From positions 1 to 64,000 of the forward strand of contig NZ_JAJISD010000007.1 in the NCBI RefSeq assembly GCF_020880995.1: 64,000 bases of DNA, read 5' to 3'. Under the pieces are notes generated by a model, which saw only the letters and a list, made by a program, of their open reading frames with translations, made no database searches and was not told the origin of the DNA. The position numbers were made by a program, and so were the translations under genes. The stretch is from Reyranella aquatilis (GTDB lineage: Bacteria; Pseudomonadota; Alphaproteobacteria; Reyranellales; Reyranellaceae). This document shows positions 35,130-46,956 of this stretch, piece by piece (within the stretch, counting starts at the first letter, position 1; every line of letters starts with the position of its first letter).

Positions 35130-35974
35130 TGCGGCGGCCCTTTGCGGGCGTGGGCCAGGTCGGAAGTGGCGTCGCGAATAATCGACCAGGCGGAATGCAA
35201 GAAAAGACCAGCGATTACGATCGCTACGATCAGATCCGGCCACGGGGAATGCGTCCACCACACAAGAGCGGCCGCGGCGACAACCGCTGCATTACCGATG
35301 GCATCGTTGCGAGAAAACAACCACACGGCGCGAACATTGGCATCGCCCTTCCGATGCGGCATGAGCACAGCGGCGGCAGCGATGTTCACGACAAGTGCGA
35401 TCGCGCCAAAAAGCCCCATAAGTTCAGCCTCCGGTTGGCTGACAATGAAAACGCGATAGACGGTGTTGGCGAGAACAGCGATGCCCAGCACAGCCAGAAA
35501 CACGCCCTGCAGTAGTGCTGCGCGGGCGCGCGCCGCAAGCCCCCAGGCGATGGCTATCAGGCCCAGAAACGAGATCAGACCGTCACCAATGAAATCGAGA
35601 GCGTCGGCCTTCACGGCCTGTGATCCGGCAATGAAACCGCCCACGATTTCGATCGCACCGTAACCTGCGTTAAGCAGAATCACGGTCCACAAAGCCCGCT
35701 TGTAGCCGGATTGCAGATGCGTCGACCGACTGCCATCCGAATCCGCTTCGTCGACCCTGGATAACTGGTAACCGAGGTCTGTCACGGTACGCTCAACATT
35801 CGGCAGGACGGGCGTATTGGCAACCGCCGGCGTCATCAGCTGAGATGCGATCGACACCTTCACGGATGTCACGCCAGCAACGTCGCGCGTGGCGGCCTCG
35901 ATTTTGGCCGCGCACGCCGAACAATCCATACCCGTGATACGGTATTGCACGTCAGTCATCGCGCTCGTACTCAT
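35126..35974 (-). CDS. CDF-like cation transporter with N-terminal HMA domain
   Basis: This 282-aa protein has an HMA domain (ITGMDCSACAAKIEAA, about 13-28) and then a CDF-like membrane part of about six helices with KADALDFIGDGLIS. The acidic residues there match the CDF metal site. A second acid/His pair lies in FSRNDAIGNAA. It probably exports Zn(II)/Cd(II)/Pb(II). I chose ATG 35974: an ATG at 36016 lies inside the promoter's spacer between -35 and -10. It is coupled to lspA. Confidence 0.85.
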   Translation of the reverse strand: MSTSAMTDVQYRITGMDCSACAAKIEAATRDVAGVTSVKVSIASQLMTPAVANTPVLPNVERTVTDLGYQLSRVDEADSDGSRSTHLQSGYKRALWTVILLNAGYGAIEIVGGFIAGSQAVKADALDFIGDGLISFLGLIAIAWGLAARARAALLQGVFLAVLGIAVLANTVYRVFIVSQPEAELMGLFGAIALVVNIAAAAVLMPHRKGDANVRAVWLFSRNDAIGNAAVVAAAALVWWTHSPWPDLIVAIVIAGLFLHSAWSIIRDATSDLAHARKGPPQ

Positions 35975-36007
35975 GATCTGGCTCCGAAGTATCGAATCTC
36001 GACGACC

Positions 36008-36038
36008 AGCGTACATGCTGTAGTGACTACAGGATCAA
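36008..36038 (-). promoter_or_regulatory. MerR-type promoter of the CDF-lspA operon
   Basis: On the minus strand, TTGATC (-35) and TACGCT (-10) are 19 bases apart, with the dyad CTGTAG-N3-CTACAG (36018-36032) inside the spacer. An over-long spacer with a central dyad is the hallmark of MerR-activated promoters such as PbrR, CadR and ZntR targets. Confidence 0.75.
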
Positions 36039-36058
36039 TACGCGCGTTAGACTGCTCA

Positions 36059-38008
36059 TTACTTGACCGAGACTCGTCGATGTTTATTGAGCCAAAGCCC
36101 CGCGCACAGAAGCATCGTCGCCAGAAGTTGGGCCAAGAGAGATTCCTGCGTCGGAAATATCCCAAGAATAGGTACGCGCGGCACGCCCGGAACGAGCGTC
36201 ACATTGATTAGGCCCGCCTCTTGCAGGCCAGTTGCGCCTTTTCCGGCAAGAACGACGGCAAGCACTGCGACAAGAATGGAGCTCACAGCGAAGAATGTGC
36301 TGATCGGGAGCCGCGCGCTGTAGCGAAGCATGATCCAAGCAATGATTGTCAAAAGGATCATTGCGCAGAAGGCCCCCCCGAAAAGCGCCAACTCATTTCC
36401 TTGCGCCCACAACGCCGTATAGAAGAGGATAGTTTCGAACACCTCGCGATAGACAACGATGAAAGCCAAGAGAAAGAGGAACCATCCGGATCGACGCGAT
36501 AGGGCCGTGGTCATCTTTTCTCGAATGTAGCGCTGCCATACTTCTGCATTGCTTTTGCCGTGCATCCAAATGCCGACTGTTACGAGAATTAACGCGGCAA
36601 AGAGTGAACCGAACCCTTCCGTCAGTTCCCGCGATGCGCCGCTTATGCTGATTAAGTAAGTCGCGACGAACCAGGTTGCTCCCCCGGCTGCGAGTGCGGT
36701 TATCCAGCCCGCATGCACATAGCGCAGAGCCGCTCTTCGATCAGTTTTTTGCAGAAAAGCCACCATAGCCACGACGACCAAGAGTGCCTCGAGGCCTTCT
36801 CGGAGGAGAATACCAAAGGCCCCAAGGAAACTGGAAAGCTCGCTGGCAGATTGAGAAGCGAGCGCGGTGTCCGCTTTGTTGAGCAATTCTACAATATGTT
36901 GCTGGCTGGCGGTTACGTCGGTCAGTGACTTGGCGCTAGCGATTGCCGATCGCAACTGGATCATACCCGTCTCTATTTCGGCGACCAGGTCGGGCGCACG
37001 CGCCGCGAGCACGGGCTCAAGGGGTTCGAAGCCGTCCAGATAGGCTGACAATGCGAGATCGGCAGCCGCCTCACGATCTCCGTCGGCATAGGCCTTGAGG
37101 CTCGCATCCAGGCGCTCGCGCGTCAGGGTGAGCCTGCCTTCGCCGACAGCTGCGACCGCGGGATTCCGTCGCAAATACGCCATCAGGGCGTCTGCCTGTT
37201 CACTGTGTGCGGCTGCGGCATCGGGCGCGATGCCGACCAGTGCAGTCATGTCGGAGATGCGCTGACGAACCGTTGGATCGCTTCGCCAGATGCTCTCGCC
37301 CAGCTTGGCCTGGCTCGAGGGAAACCCAATGCTGCCGACATAGAACGCCAAACCCCAGCGATCCTCGTCCGACAGACTATCAAAGCTGGCCATCGAGGTG
37401 CCCTCGAGACCGAGCGTGATGACCTGATAAAGCGCAAATAGTGAGCGCTGCCGCGCTCGTTCGATATCGGTAAACGCGATGGGTGGAGGATCAAGATTGG
37501 CGGCGAGCGGGCCGCGCCCATCTCCTCTTGCGCCATGACAAGAAGCGCAATGCTCGCCGTAGAGCGCGGATGCTCGCGTGAGGTTTGGAGGCGTTGCGGG
37601 TGCAAGTGGAACCGGATAGGCGGAAAGCAAGGCGGTTGCGAGCGCGCGCGCTTCGGTGCCGACAGTCTCTGCAGATGCCTTGCCCTCAATTGTAGTACGC
37701 AACCTACGGCTCAGGCTGAGTAGGACCGCTTTTGCGTCCTTGTCCGGCAGACTGCCAAGCCGTGTCTCGACTTGCCCGGAGAATTCTACCATTTCGTCAT
37801 ATTCAGCCTGGCTTACGACCTGGCCATCGGTGACAGCACCTGTGTAATCGACAGCGATGTAATCCAGCAGGCGCCAGATCGTCTGAACATCCCTATCCTG
37901 CGCACGGACTTGGCTTGACATTAAGACCGCGGCGAGAAGCGCCATCATCGCGGAGCGCGCCAAAGAAGAATGATATCCGCAGGCCAAGACCGATCGCAGC
38001 GAAGGCAT
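36059..38008 (-). CDS. pbrT: PbrT-type cytochrome c-FTR1 permease (lead/iron uptake)
   Basis: This 649-aa protein has a signal peptide (SSQVRA|QDRD). A periplasmic cytochrome c domain carries CASCHGARGDGRG (about residue 155) and a Met in TSMASF. A C-terminal seven-helix FTR1 permease follows, with the two acidic metal-relay motifs LLREGLEALL and YREVFETILF. PbrT of lead-resistance operons has this fusion and mediates Pb(II) uptake; an iron-permease role is the alternative. A TTG at 38026 would add six residues. A MerR-type promoter lies just upstream. Confidence 0.85.
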   Translation of the reverse strand: MPSLRSVLACGYHSSLARSAMMALLAAVLMSSQVRAQDRDVQTIWRLLDYIAVDYTGAVTDGQVVSQAEYDEMVEFSGQVETRLGSLPDKDAKAVLLSLSRRLRTTIEGKASAETVGTEARALATALLSAYPVPLAPATPPNLTRASALYGEHCASCHGARGDGRGPLAANLDPPPIAFTDIERARQRSLFALYQVITLGLEGTSMASFDSLSDEDRWGLAFYVGSIGFPSSQAKLGESIWRSDPTVRQRISDMTALVGIAPDAAAAHSEQADALMAYLRRNPAVAAVGEGRLTLTRERLDASLKAYADGDREAAADLALSAYLDGFEPLEPVLAARAPDLVAEIETGMIQLRSAIASAKSLTDVTASQQHIVELLNKADTALASQSASELSSFLGAFGILLREGLEALLVVVAMVAFLQKTDRRAALRYVHAGWITALAAGGATWFVATYLISISGASRELTEGFGSLFAALILVTVGIWMHGKSNAEVWQRYIREKMTTALSRRSGWFLFLLAFIVVYREVFETILFYTALWAQGNELALFGGAFCAMILLTIIAWIMLRYSARLPISTFFAVSSILVAVLAVVLAGKGATGLQEAGLINVTLVPGVPRVPILGIFPTQESLLAQLLATMLLCAGLWLNKHRRVSVK

Positions 38009-38041
38009 TTTTAATTGTCCATGCAATTCAGAAACACTCGC

Positions 38042-38072
38042 TTTATACGACCTGTAGCGACTGCAGGAGCAA
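38042..38072 (-). promoter_or_regulatory. MerR-type promoter of pbrT
   Basis: On the minus strand, TTGCTC (-35) and TATAAA (-10) are 19 bases apart, with the slightly imperfect dyad CTGCAG-N3-CTACAG in the spacer (38052-38066). The near-consensus -10 and long spacer fit PbrR/CadR-type activation. Confidence 0.75.
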
Positions 38073-38259
38073 GCCTAGTTTTGCGGCCGACGCGCCTCTG
38101 TCTTTAGCGTTGAGCGCGTATCCCTTCTTGCTGCCCGACAGAGATACCCATCGCGCACCGGGCCTTTTTGCCAGACGGCGAGGCCTATGGGATTCAGTCG
38201 GAACCTCAATAGTGCGGCACGTCGCAACCTTGTTGTTGCAGCAATCGGCAACCAGCGAG

Positions 38260-38575
38260 TCAGTTCTTTCCGCAGCTTACAAGGCGCTTAATTCGGCTCT
38301 CAACTGCTTCGAGTTGATCGCTCGCGATTCTGGTCACGTCCTTGCAGGATGCTTCCGGCTTCTCTTGCAACGCCAATAGCCGTTTGATGACGACGATTTA
38401 AAAGCCGAGGTCCGTGCGTGCCGCAGAAACGTCAATCGTAGGACATCTTTATCGTTGTAAAGCCGACGTCCGCTCTCAGTCCGAGACGGTGCGGGCACGA
38501 GCTTAATGCGCTCATAGTAGCGAATGGTCTCGAAATTTACGTCGGTTTGTTTGAAAGTTCTCCAATGGAGAACAT
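38260..38575 (-). pseudogene. MerR-family metal regulator (pbrR/cadR-like), decayed
   Basis: Starting at ATG 38575, MFSIGELS is followed by a one-base shift to KQTDVNFETIRYYER, then ESGRRLYNDKDVLRLTFLRHAR. After a second shift, GF, an in-frame TAA, and LLALQEKPEASCKDV with DQLEAVESRIKRL follow, ending near 38260. The pieces align with the intact regulator at 51844-52239. The HTH, recognition Tyr-Tyr-Glu-Arg and one sensor Cys are still visible. Two frameshifts plus a stop mean no full protein is made, so the cluster must rely on another regulator. The 38261-38572 bases hold no gene on the other strand. Confidence 0.85.
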
Positions 38576-38587
38576 GAGCGCATGCTT

Positions 38588-38602
38588 CTGTAGTGACTAC
38601 AG
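38588..38602. promoter_or_regulatory. CTGTAG-N3-CTACAG operator beside the MerR pseudogene
   Basis: A perfect 15-bp dyad, 13 bases upstream of the pseudogene start. The flanking -35/-10 hexamers are poor on both strands, unlike the other copies, so the promoter may have degraded with the gene. Confidence 0.6.
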
Positions 38603-38703
38603 AGTGCAGGATATCGGATTGGATGAATTGTGAAGGCTGAGACTACCGAGAGGCGTTTTGCGATTAGACAAATATCGCCCGCAAGGAACGTCTACCTCGT
38701 GGT

Positions 38704-39042
38704 CTAGCGCACTGGATCTTGAAAAATTCCCTTGAAGGGTGTACCGCCCAGCATCCCCTGCATTGTGCCGCTTGCCGGCTGCACCGAGAGCTCAACTGTG
38801 CCGGTTCGACCATCACTACAGGTCATGACAGCAGAGCCCGTATACTCCTCGTCTAGATGCCACCGACCTTCGCAGGCGGTGCCCCTGTCACTATTAAGCT
38901 TCACCACGCCTGCTATCCCATCAGACCGCTTGCTAAAGCTTCCCGTGAACTGTTCTCCGTCAGAGGTGCTCCCTGATGCCGGCACCGTGCCGGCGCACCC
39001 CACCAAAGAGAGGAGCAAAATACAGCATATCGACTTTCTCAT
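38704..39042 (-). CDS. small lipoprotein, unknown function
   Basis: This 112-aa protein has a lipobox (LSLVGCAG, Cys about residue 16). The mature domain has regular short beta segments: GEQFTGSFSKRSDGIAG, TACEGRWHLDEEYTGSAVMTC and FKGIFQDP. Two Cys (ACEGRW, MTCSDG) probably form a disulfide. ATG 39042 has GGAG in the right place. It stands between the pbr cluster and the XRE regulator, and the codon use and GC look similar to the nearby island. No family recognised. Confidence 0.65.
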   Translation of the reverse strand: MRKSICCILLLSLVGCAGTVPASGSTSDGEQFTGSFSKRSDGIAGVVKLNSDRGTACEGRWHLDEEYTGSAVMTCSDGRTGTVELSVQPASGTMQGMLGGTPFKGIFQDPVR

Positions 39043-39098
39043 GTTGTTCTCCAGCACCAAGTCTTGTGTGAAATCTACCGTCCCGCAGGCTGAGGCAT

Positions 39099-39545
39099 CT
39101 ACATGCCCTCAAGGTCCAAGATCATGCGGAGGACCTCCTGGCGAACAGCCTGGGACTCCACTTTTTGGAACGCGCGCAGGAGTGCCAGCGACTCCCGAGA
39201 GGCATGTCCCATGGCAAACGCAGCCTCCTCATGTGACGCGCGCCTGTAAGTGCTTTTGCTTGAAGGCTCTCCATATCCCTCGAAGAAGTATTCGGGAGAA
39301 ACCTTAAGCAAACGAGCGAAGTCAAACAGGCGCCGGGCAATTGTCCTGTTCTCACCACTCTCGTATCTCTGGATCTGCTTTTGGCTTACGCCAGCGTCCT
39401 TGCTGAACTTCTTCAAACGGATTTTCAAGGCGAGGCGCCGCCGACGGAGCTGCTGCCCCACATGCACATCTAGAGGGTCCCTGACGCCAACCTTGACGAC
39501 CGGTGTTTCTGACGACCCGGGCTCGGGACGCCCCCCCTTCTTCAC
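39099..39545 (-). CDS. XRE-family HTH regulator coupled to metal ATPase
   Basis: This 148-aa protein has a helix-turn-helix of the Cro/C1 type (LRRRRLALKIRLKKFSKDAG, then VSQKQIQRYESGENRT) and the LARLLKVSPEYFFEG tail typical of this class. The start GTG 39545 overlaps the ATPase stop (GTGA), so it is the last gene of the operon with the P-type ATPase. The C-terminal helical part (SHEEAAFAMGHASRES) is not recognised. Such regulators usually repress. Whether it controls this operon is unknown. Confidence 0.8.
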   Translation of the reverse strand: MKKGGRPEPGSSETPVVKVGVRDPLDVHVGQQLRRRRLALKIRLKKFSKDAGVSQKQIQRYESGENRTIARRLFDFARLLKVSPEYFFEGYGEPSSKSTYRRASHEEAAFAMGHASRESLALLRAFQKVESQAVRQEVLRMILDLEGM

Positions 39546-41587
39546 GGGAGATCCTCCCGGTACGCCAGAATTCTCAGCGCATTCACGACGACAAGCAGCG
39601 TCGATCCTTCGTGGACCGCGACCGCCGGCCCTATTCCCAGGCCGAAAATTGTCGCTGGCACCAGCAATGCCACCACTCCAAGGCTGACGTATAAGTTTTG
39701 CAGGATGATCGAGCGGGTATACCGGCTAAGACCGACGACGAATGGTAGATGTTCCAGACGGTCTGCCATCAATGCAACGTCTGCGGTCTCCAGTGCCACA
39801 TCGGAACCTGCGGCGCCCATCGCAATGCCAACGGTCGAAGAAGCCATAGCCGGAGCGTCATTCACACCGTCGCCGACCATCGCAATTAGACGTGCTTCTT
39901 CCTTAAGTCCTCCAATGATTTTGACCTTGTCCTCTGGCATGAGATCACCGCGGGCGTCATCAAGGCCAACTTCTCTGGCGATCGCATCTGCTACCTTTTG
40001 ATTGTCTCCGGAGAGCATCACCATGCGACCAACGCCCAATTCGCGCAGACGAGCAATCACCTGGCGTGCGGCCACCCGAGGTGAGTCCATCAACCCGATC
40101 ACGCCGAGGTCCATAGTCCCCTTTTTGACAACCATCGTTGTGCGCCCCGATGCGCGCAACGATGAGATCGCAGACTTAGCTTCCTGACCGATTGAGGGTA
40201 CGCCGTCGGCACCGAACATCTCCGCCTTGCCGATCCAGACGAGATCTGTTCCGATCTTGGCTCGCACCCCGCGACCGGTGAGGCTCTTAAGATCACTGGC
40301 AGGGTCCAGTTTCCGATTACCAAGGCGTTGACGTCCATCGCGCACGATTGCAAACGCCAAGGGATGGTCGCTGACGGATTCGACTGCCACAGCTACTGCC
40401 AGCAGTTCCTCGGCAGTAGTACCCCCCAGTGGTTCGACATCGGTGATGCGCGGACTTCCCTCAGTAAGAGTGCCCGTCTTGTCAAACGCAATGGCGCGGA
40501 CCGCCCCCAATGCTTCGAGCGGAGCTCCGCCCTTAATAAGCACACCACCTTGTGCAGCACGTGCGACCCCGGAGAGCACGGCGCTGGGCGTAGCGATGGC
40601 CAGCGCGCAGGGACTGGCGGCGACCAGAACTGCCATCGACCTGTAAAAGCTTGCTGCAAAGGGCTCGTCGACGATCAGCCCGGCTCCAAGAAGTACCACG
40701 GCCAGAATAAGGACGGCCGGAACAAAGAACTTCTGGAATCTGTCTGTGAAGCGCTGTGTCGGTGATTTTCGGGACTCGGCCTCACTCACCATTTTGACGA
40801 CCCTCGCCAAGACGGTGTCCCCAGCTTTACGTGTGACCTCGATTTCAAGAGCGCCAGAACCGTTTATAGTTCCAGCAAAGACACGCGAGGAAGAGGCAAC
40901 GCTTTCGGGCCGGGTGCGAGCCGCGTTAGCGTCTGGGACGGGCTGCTTGTCGACCGGAATGCTTTCGCCCGTGACAGGTGCTTGATTGACACTCGATTGT
41001 CCCTGGATCACGAAGCCATCCGCAGGAAGGCGTGCGTTCGGCCGTACAACGATGACGTCTCCGACAATCAACTGATCGACTGGCACTTCCTGCGCTTTCC
41101 CCTCGCGCGTTACGACGGCTGTCTGAGGGGCCAGCTTTGCGAGAGCTTCAATGGCCTGGGTAGCGCGTCCCATCGCGAAGTGCTCGAGCGCATGGCCAAG
41201 ACTGAACAAGAACAGCAGCAATGCACCCTCGGCCCATGCGCCAAGGATCGCCGCCCCTGCAGCCGCCACCAGCATGAGCGTGTCGATTTCAAACTTGCCA
41301 CGCCGGATGTTGGCGAAGGCCTCACGCACCGTGTAGAAGCCGCCCGCTAGATATGCCGCACCATAGAGCGCCACCGACACCCCTTCAGGTGCCCAACCCA
41401 GCTGTTCGGCAGCGAAGCCAACACCGAGCAGCAGGCCGCAGACAAGCGAGAATACCAGCTCGGCATACTGACCAAAGAAACCCGCATGTGAATGCGCGTG
41501 GTCGCTCCCCTTCTCTTCATGCCGATCGCTCGCATGAGAATGCGAATGCGGCTTCTGCGTTTTCTTCGTCGGGGACTGGGCCACCAT
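39542..41587 (-). CDS. P1B-type heavy-metal ATPase with SPC motif (P1B-4-like)
   Basis: This 681-aa ATPase has an N-terminal His-rich region (KPHSHSHASDRHEE, SDHAHSHAG) in place of HMA domains. The transport motif reads VAASPCALAIAT (SPC rather than CPC), the hallmark of P1B-4 pumps for Co(II)/Zn(II)/Fe(II). Phosphorylation [17 protein letters not shown] and hinge [11 protein letters not shown] are intact. It follows an exported small protein and a cyclase on the same strand, and its stop overlaps the XRE gene. Confidence 0.9.
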   Translation of the reverse strand: MVAQSPTKKTQKPHSHSHASDRHEEKGSDHAHSHAGFFGQYAELVFSLVCGLLLGVGFAAEQLGWAPEGVSVALYGAAYLAGGFYTVREAFANIRRGKFEIDTLMLVAAAGAAILGAWAEGALLLFLFSLGHALEHFAMGRATQAIEALAKLAPQTAVVTREGKAQEVPVDQLIVGDVIVVRPNARLPADGFVIQGQSSVNQAPVTGESIPVDKQPVPDANAARTRPESVASSSRVFAGTINGSGALEIEVTRKAGDTVLARVVKMVSEAESRKSPTQRFTDRFQKFFVPAVLILAVVLLGAGLIVDEPFAASFYRSMAVLVAASPCALAIATPSAVLSGVARAAQGGVLIKGGAPLEALGAVRAIAFDKTGTLTEGSPRITDVEPLGGTTAEELLAVAVAVESVSDHPLAFAIVRDGRQRLGNRKLDPASDLKSLTGRGVRAKIGTDLVWIGKAEMFGADGVPSIGQEAKSAISSLRASGRTTMVVKKGTMDLGVIGLMDSPRVAARQVIARLRELGVGRMVMLSGDNQKVADAIAREVGLDDARGDLMPEDKVKIIGGLKEEARLIAMVGDGVNDAPAMASSTVGIAMGAAGSDVALETADVALMADRLEHLPFVVGLSRYTRSIILQNLYVSLGVVALLVPATIFGLGIGPAVAVHEGSTLLVVVNALRILAYREDLP

Positions 41588-41596
41588 GATGTCTTC

Positions 41597-41965
41597 CTAG
41601 AACTTAATAGTGGCGGATGGGCCGTTGGGCGGTGTCAATTCCAGCGACAAAGCGGAATACGGCCGCAGCGCCGATGTACTGCTACCTGTCAGTCTGCCGG
41701 TCGGGGTTGGCCGAAGCTCGATCCGCTCCCGGTTCGATCCCGAAACAATGGTGACGACAGCTTTGAAGTTGCGGGCATCAATCGGCGCGTTCCGCTCATA
41801 TAGGCACAGCGTTACTTCCCGTTCTCCTACCAGCAGTTCTACCTCAACGCCGCCGATGTCCTGCATCTTGCCATCATGAGGGCCAGTGACGATGTCTCTG
41901 CCGTGCTGGGCGTACGAGGCGTTCGAGAAGAGGGCCAACGCGGCAATCAAGACAAGCGCTTTCAT
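41597..41965 (-). CDS. exported small protein, copy 1 of a 'GVxxEL...VSGSxRE...KF' family
   Basis: This 122-aa protein has a signal peptide (NASYA|QHGRD). Its body shares a pattern with the protein at 43376-43747: GP-x-(G/D)G, a GVEVELL / GVHAELV core, VTIVSGSNRERIEL / VLIVSGSSRETVQL, and a C-terminal KF. The domain is probably all-beta and periplasmic. ATG 41965 overlaps the cyclase stop; its own stop is nine bases before the ATPase gene. Function unknown. Confidence 0.7.
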   Translation of the reverse strand: MKALVLIAALALFSNASYAQHGRDIVTGPHDGKMQDIGGVEVELLVGEREVTLCLYERNAPIDARNFKAVVTIVSGSNRERIELRPTPTGRLTGSSTSALRPYSALSLELTPPNGPSATIKF

Positions 41966-43269
41966 CGACAGACTCCTTGCTGAATTAATTCCCCCGTCGC
42001 TCTCCCCTGTTCGTTGGAGACGTAAGCAATGCGCATTCGCTTGCTCCGCCCTTCGATTTCAACCCCGTTCTCGTACTGCCAGTTGACCAAGCCTTGTCCC
42101 CTGCCTGCCTCAACGACCTCCAATGATACAACGATCGACGCATCCAGTGGCTTGCACAGTCTTTCCAGGCGCTGAGCAACGTTGACCGCGTCACCGACAA
42201 GGGTGAACTCATCATGCGATCCGCTACGGAGAACGCCGCCTATCGCGGTACCGAAATGAAGACCGATGCCAGCGCGAGGGTCCACGTCGCCCCGGCGTCG
42301 CCGCATCGCGGCCCAATCGTGCAACATGCTTCTTAGATGGACGGCACATTCCAAAGCTCGCGCGGCGTCGTCCGCTGTTGATTTCGGTTGACCAAAAGCC
42401 GCCATCACACCATCGCCTATGAACTTGTCGATCATTCCTCCATGCGCGAACACTTCGCGCGTCACGAGTTCCCGGAATTCAGCTAGGAGCCTGGCCAGCA
42501 TTTCCAAGGGGATAGACTCGCTCAGGCTAGTGAACCCCCGCAAATCGACGAACATCACCGCCACTTCGCGGCGGCCAAGGGCCAACGATGTTCCTGTTGC
42601 TTGCAGCTCCGTGAGGACGGTCGGCGAGAAGAAGCGACTGAGATTGGCGCGCCGCCGCTCGGCCAGGACGGCCGTCTTCAAGAGAACATTGTGATCGTGA
42701 GTGAGCAGACCGCATACCAAGGCTGCGAAGCCGAACGCCGCTGCGAGAGCGGCCTCTGTAAGGAATGCCGACCAATCCCGTGCATGAGGCGCGCCCTTGC
42801 CAAGATGAGCTTCGACGGCGACTGTCAGCAGTGCCAGCCAACCAAGAATGACGATCCCTGAAAACAGAAAGACGAGCATCGGCCGCAGGCGCATCGCGGC
42901 GTGTGTTAAGAGTACAAATCCAATAGCGAGTGATGGCGCTGTTAGCGCGTGATCAAGGTCCTTGCCGGGTGCGAAAAGGTGCTCATGGAACAAAACGACG
43001 ACCAGCAGGGCGTCGAACACCACGTAGAGCCAAGAGAGCCACTTCGTACCTCTACGAAGTTCCGCGAGGACCAAGGCTAAGATCGTCAGAGCGCCGTAGG
43101 CGACTACGACATTCGCGTGGACGATTTCACTGTCCTGCGTACCGGCAAGGCCGAGGTTGACGACCAAGATCGCGAGCGCGACCAGACGCAGCCAAGCCGA
43201 TCGACGCTCACGCTGCCAGCGTCGCCGCTCAGCGTTCGTCAGGAGTTCCTCTGAGGCAAGGTCTAGCAT
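41962..43269 (-). CDS. membrane class III adenylate cyclase (zinc/cobalt cluster)
   Basis: This 435-aa protein is a full-length relative of the cyclase at 26280-27560: five or so N-terminal helices, the NLSRFFSPTVLTELQ linker and a cyclase domain. Catalytic landmarks: MFVDLRGFT, DKFIGDGVMAAFG and VGDAVNVAQRLE, giving both metal Asp and the Lys and Asp for ATP. ATG 43269 was chosen because it aligns with the paralogue start and the 43305 TTG alternative lacks a ribosome site. It lies between the czc genes and the P1B-4-like ATPase and is coupled to the small exported protein. Confidence 0.85.
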   Translation of the reverse strand: MLDLASEELLTNAERRRWQRERRSAWLRLVALAILVVNLGLAGTQDSEIVHANVVVAYGALTILALVLAELRRGTKWLSWLYVVFDALLVVVLFHEHLFAPGKDLDHALTAPSLAIGFVLLTHAAMRLRPMLVFLFSGIVILGWLALLTVAVEAHLGKGAPHARDWSAFLTEAALAAAFGFAALVCGLLTHDHNVLLKTAVLAERRRANLSRFFSPTVLTELQATGTSLALGRREVAVMFVDLRGFTSLSESIPLEMLARLLAEFRELVTREVFAHGGMIDKFIGDGVMAAFGQPKSTADDAARALECAVHLRSMLHDWAAMRRRRGDVDPRAGIGLHFGTAIGGVLRSGSHDEFTLVGDAVNVAQRLERLCKPLDASIVVSLEVVEAGRGQGLVNWQYENGVEIEGRSKRMRIAYVSNEQGRATGELIQQGVCR

Positions 43270-43340
43270 TTTGACGAACACATTCCGGGCAGACGGCACC
43301 GACAAAGACAGCGGAACTGCTCCAAAACACGATGCAAGAC

Positions 43341-43364
43341 GCGGCCGCCCTGCAGGGCGGCCGC
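43341..43364. terminator. perfect 24-bp GC palindrome after the czcCBA operon
   Basis: Arms GCGGCCGCCC and GGGCGGCCGC meet around TGCA, 12 bases after the stop of the exported protein gene at 43376. It probably ends czc transcription before the cyclase gene; a run of T is weak (GTTTTG on the minus strand, about 15 bases on). Confidence 0.5.
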
Positions 43365-43375
43365 TCCTAATCCAC

Positions 43376-46956
<3,581 letters not shown>

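Noticed and set aside
37915..38379. 154-codon plus-strand frame across the pbrT promoter and MerR pseudogene
   Set aside because: The opposite strand explains the sequence better (promoter, operator and MerR fragments).
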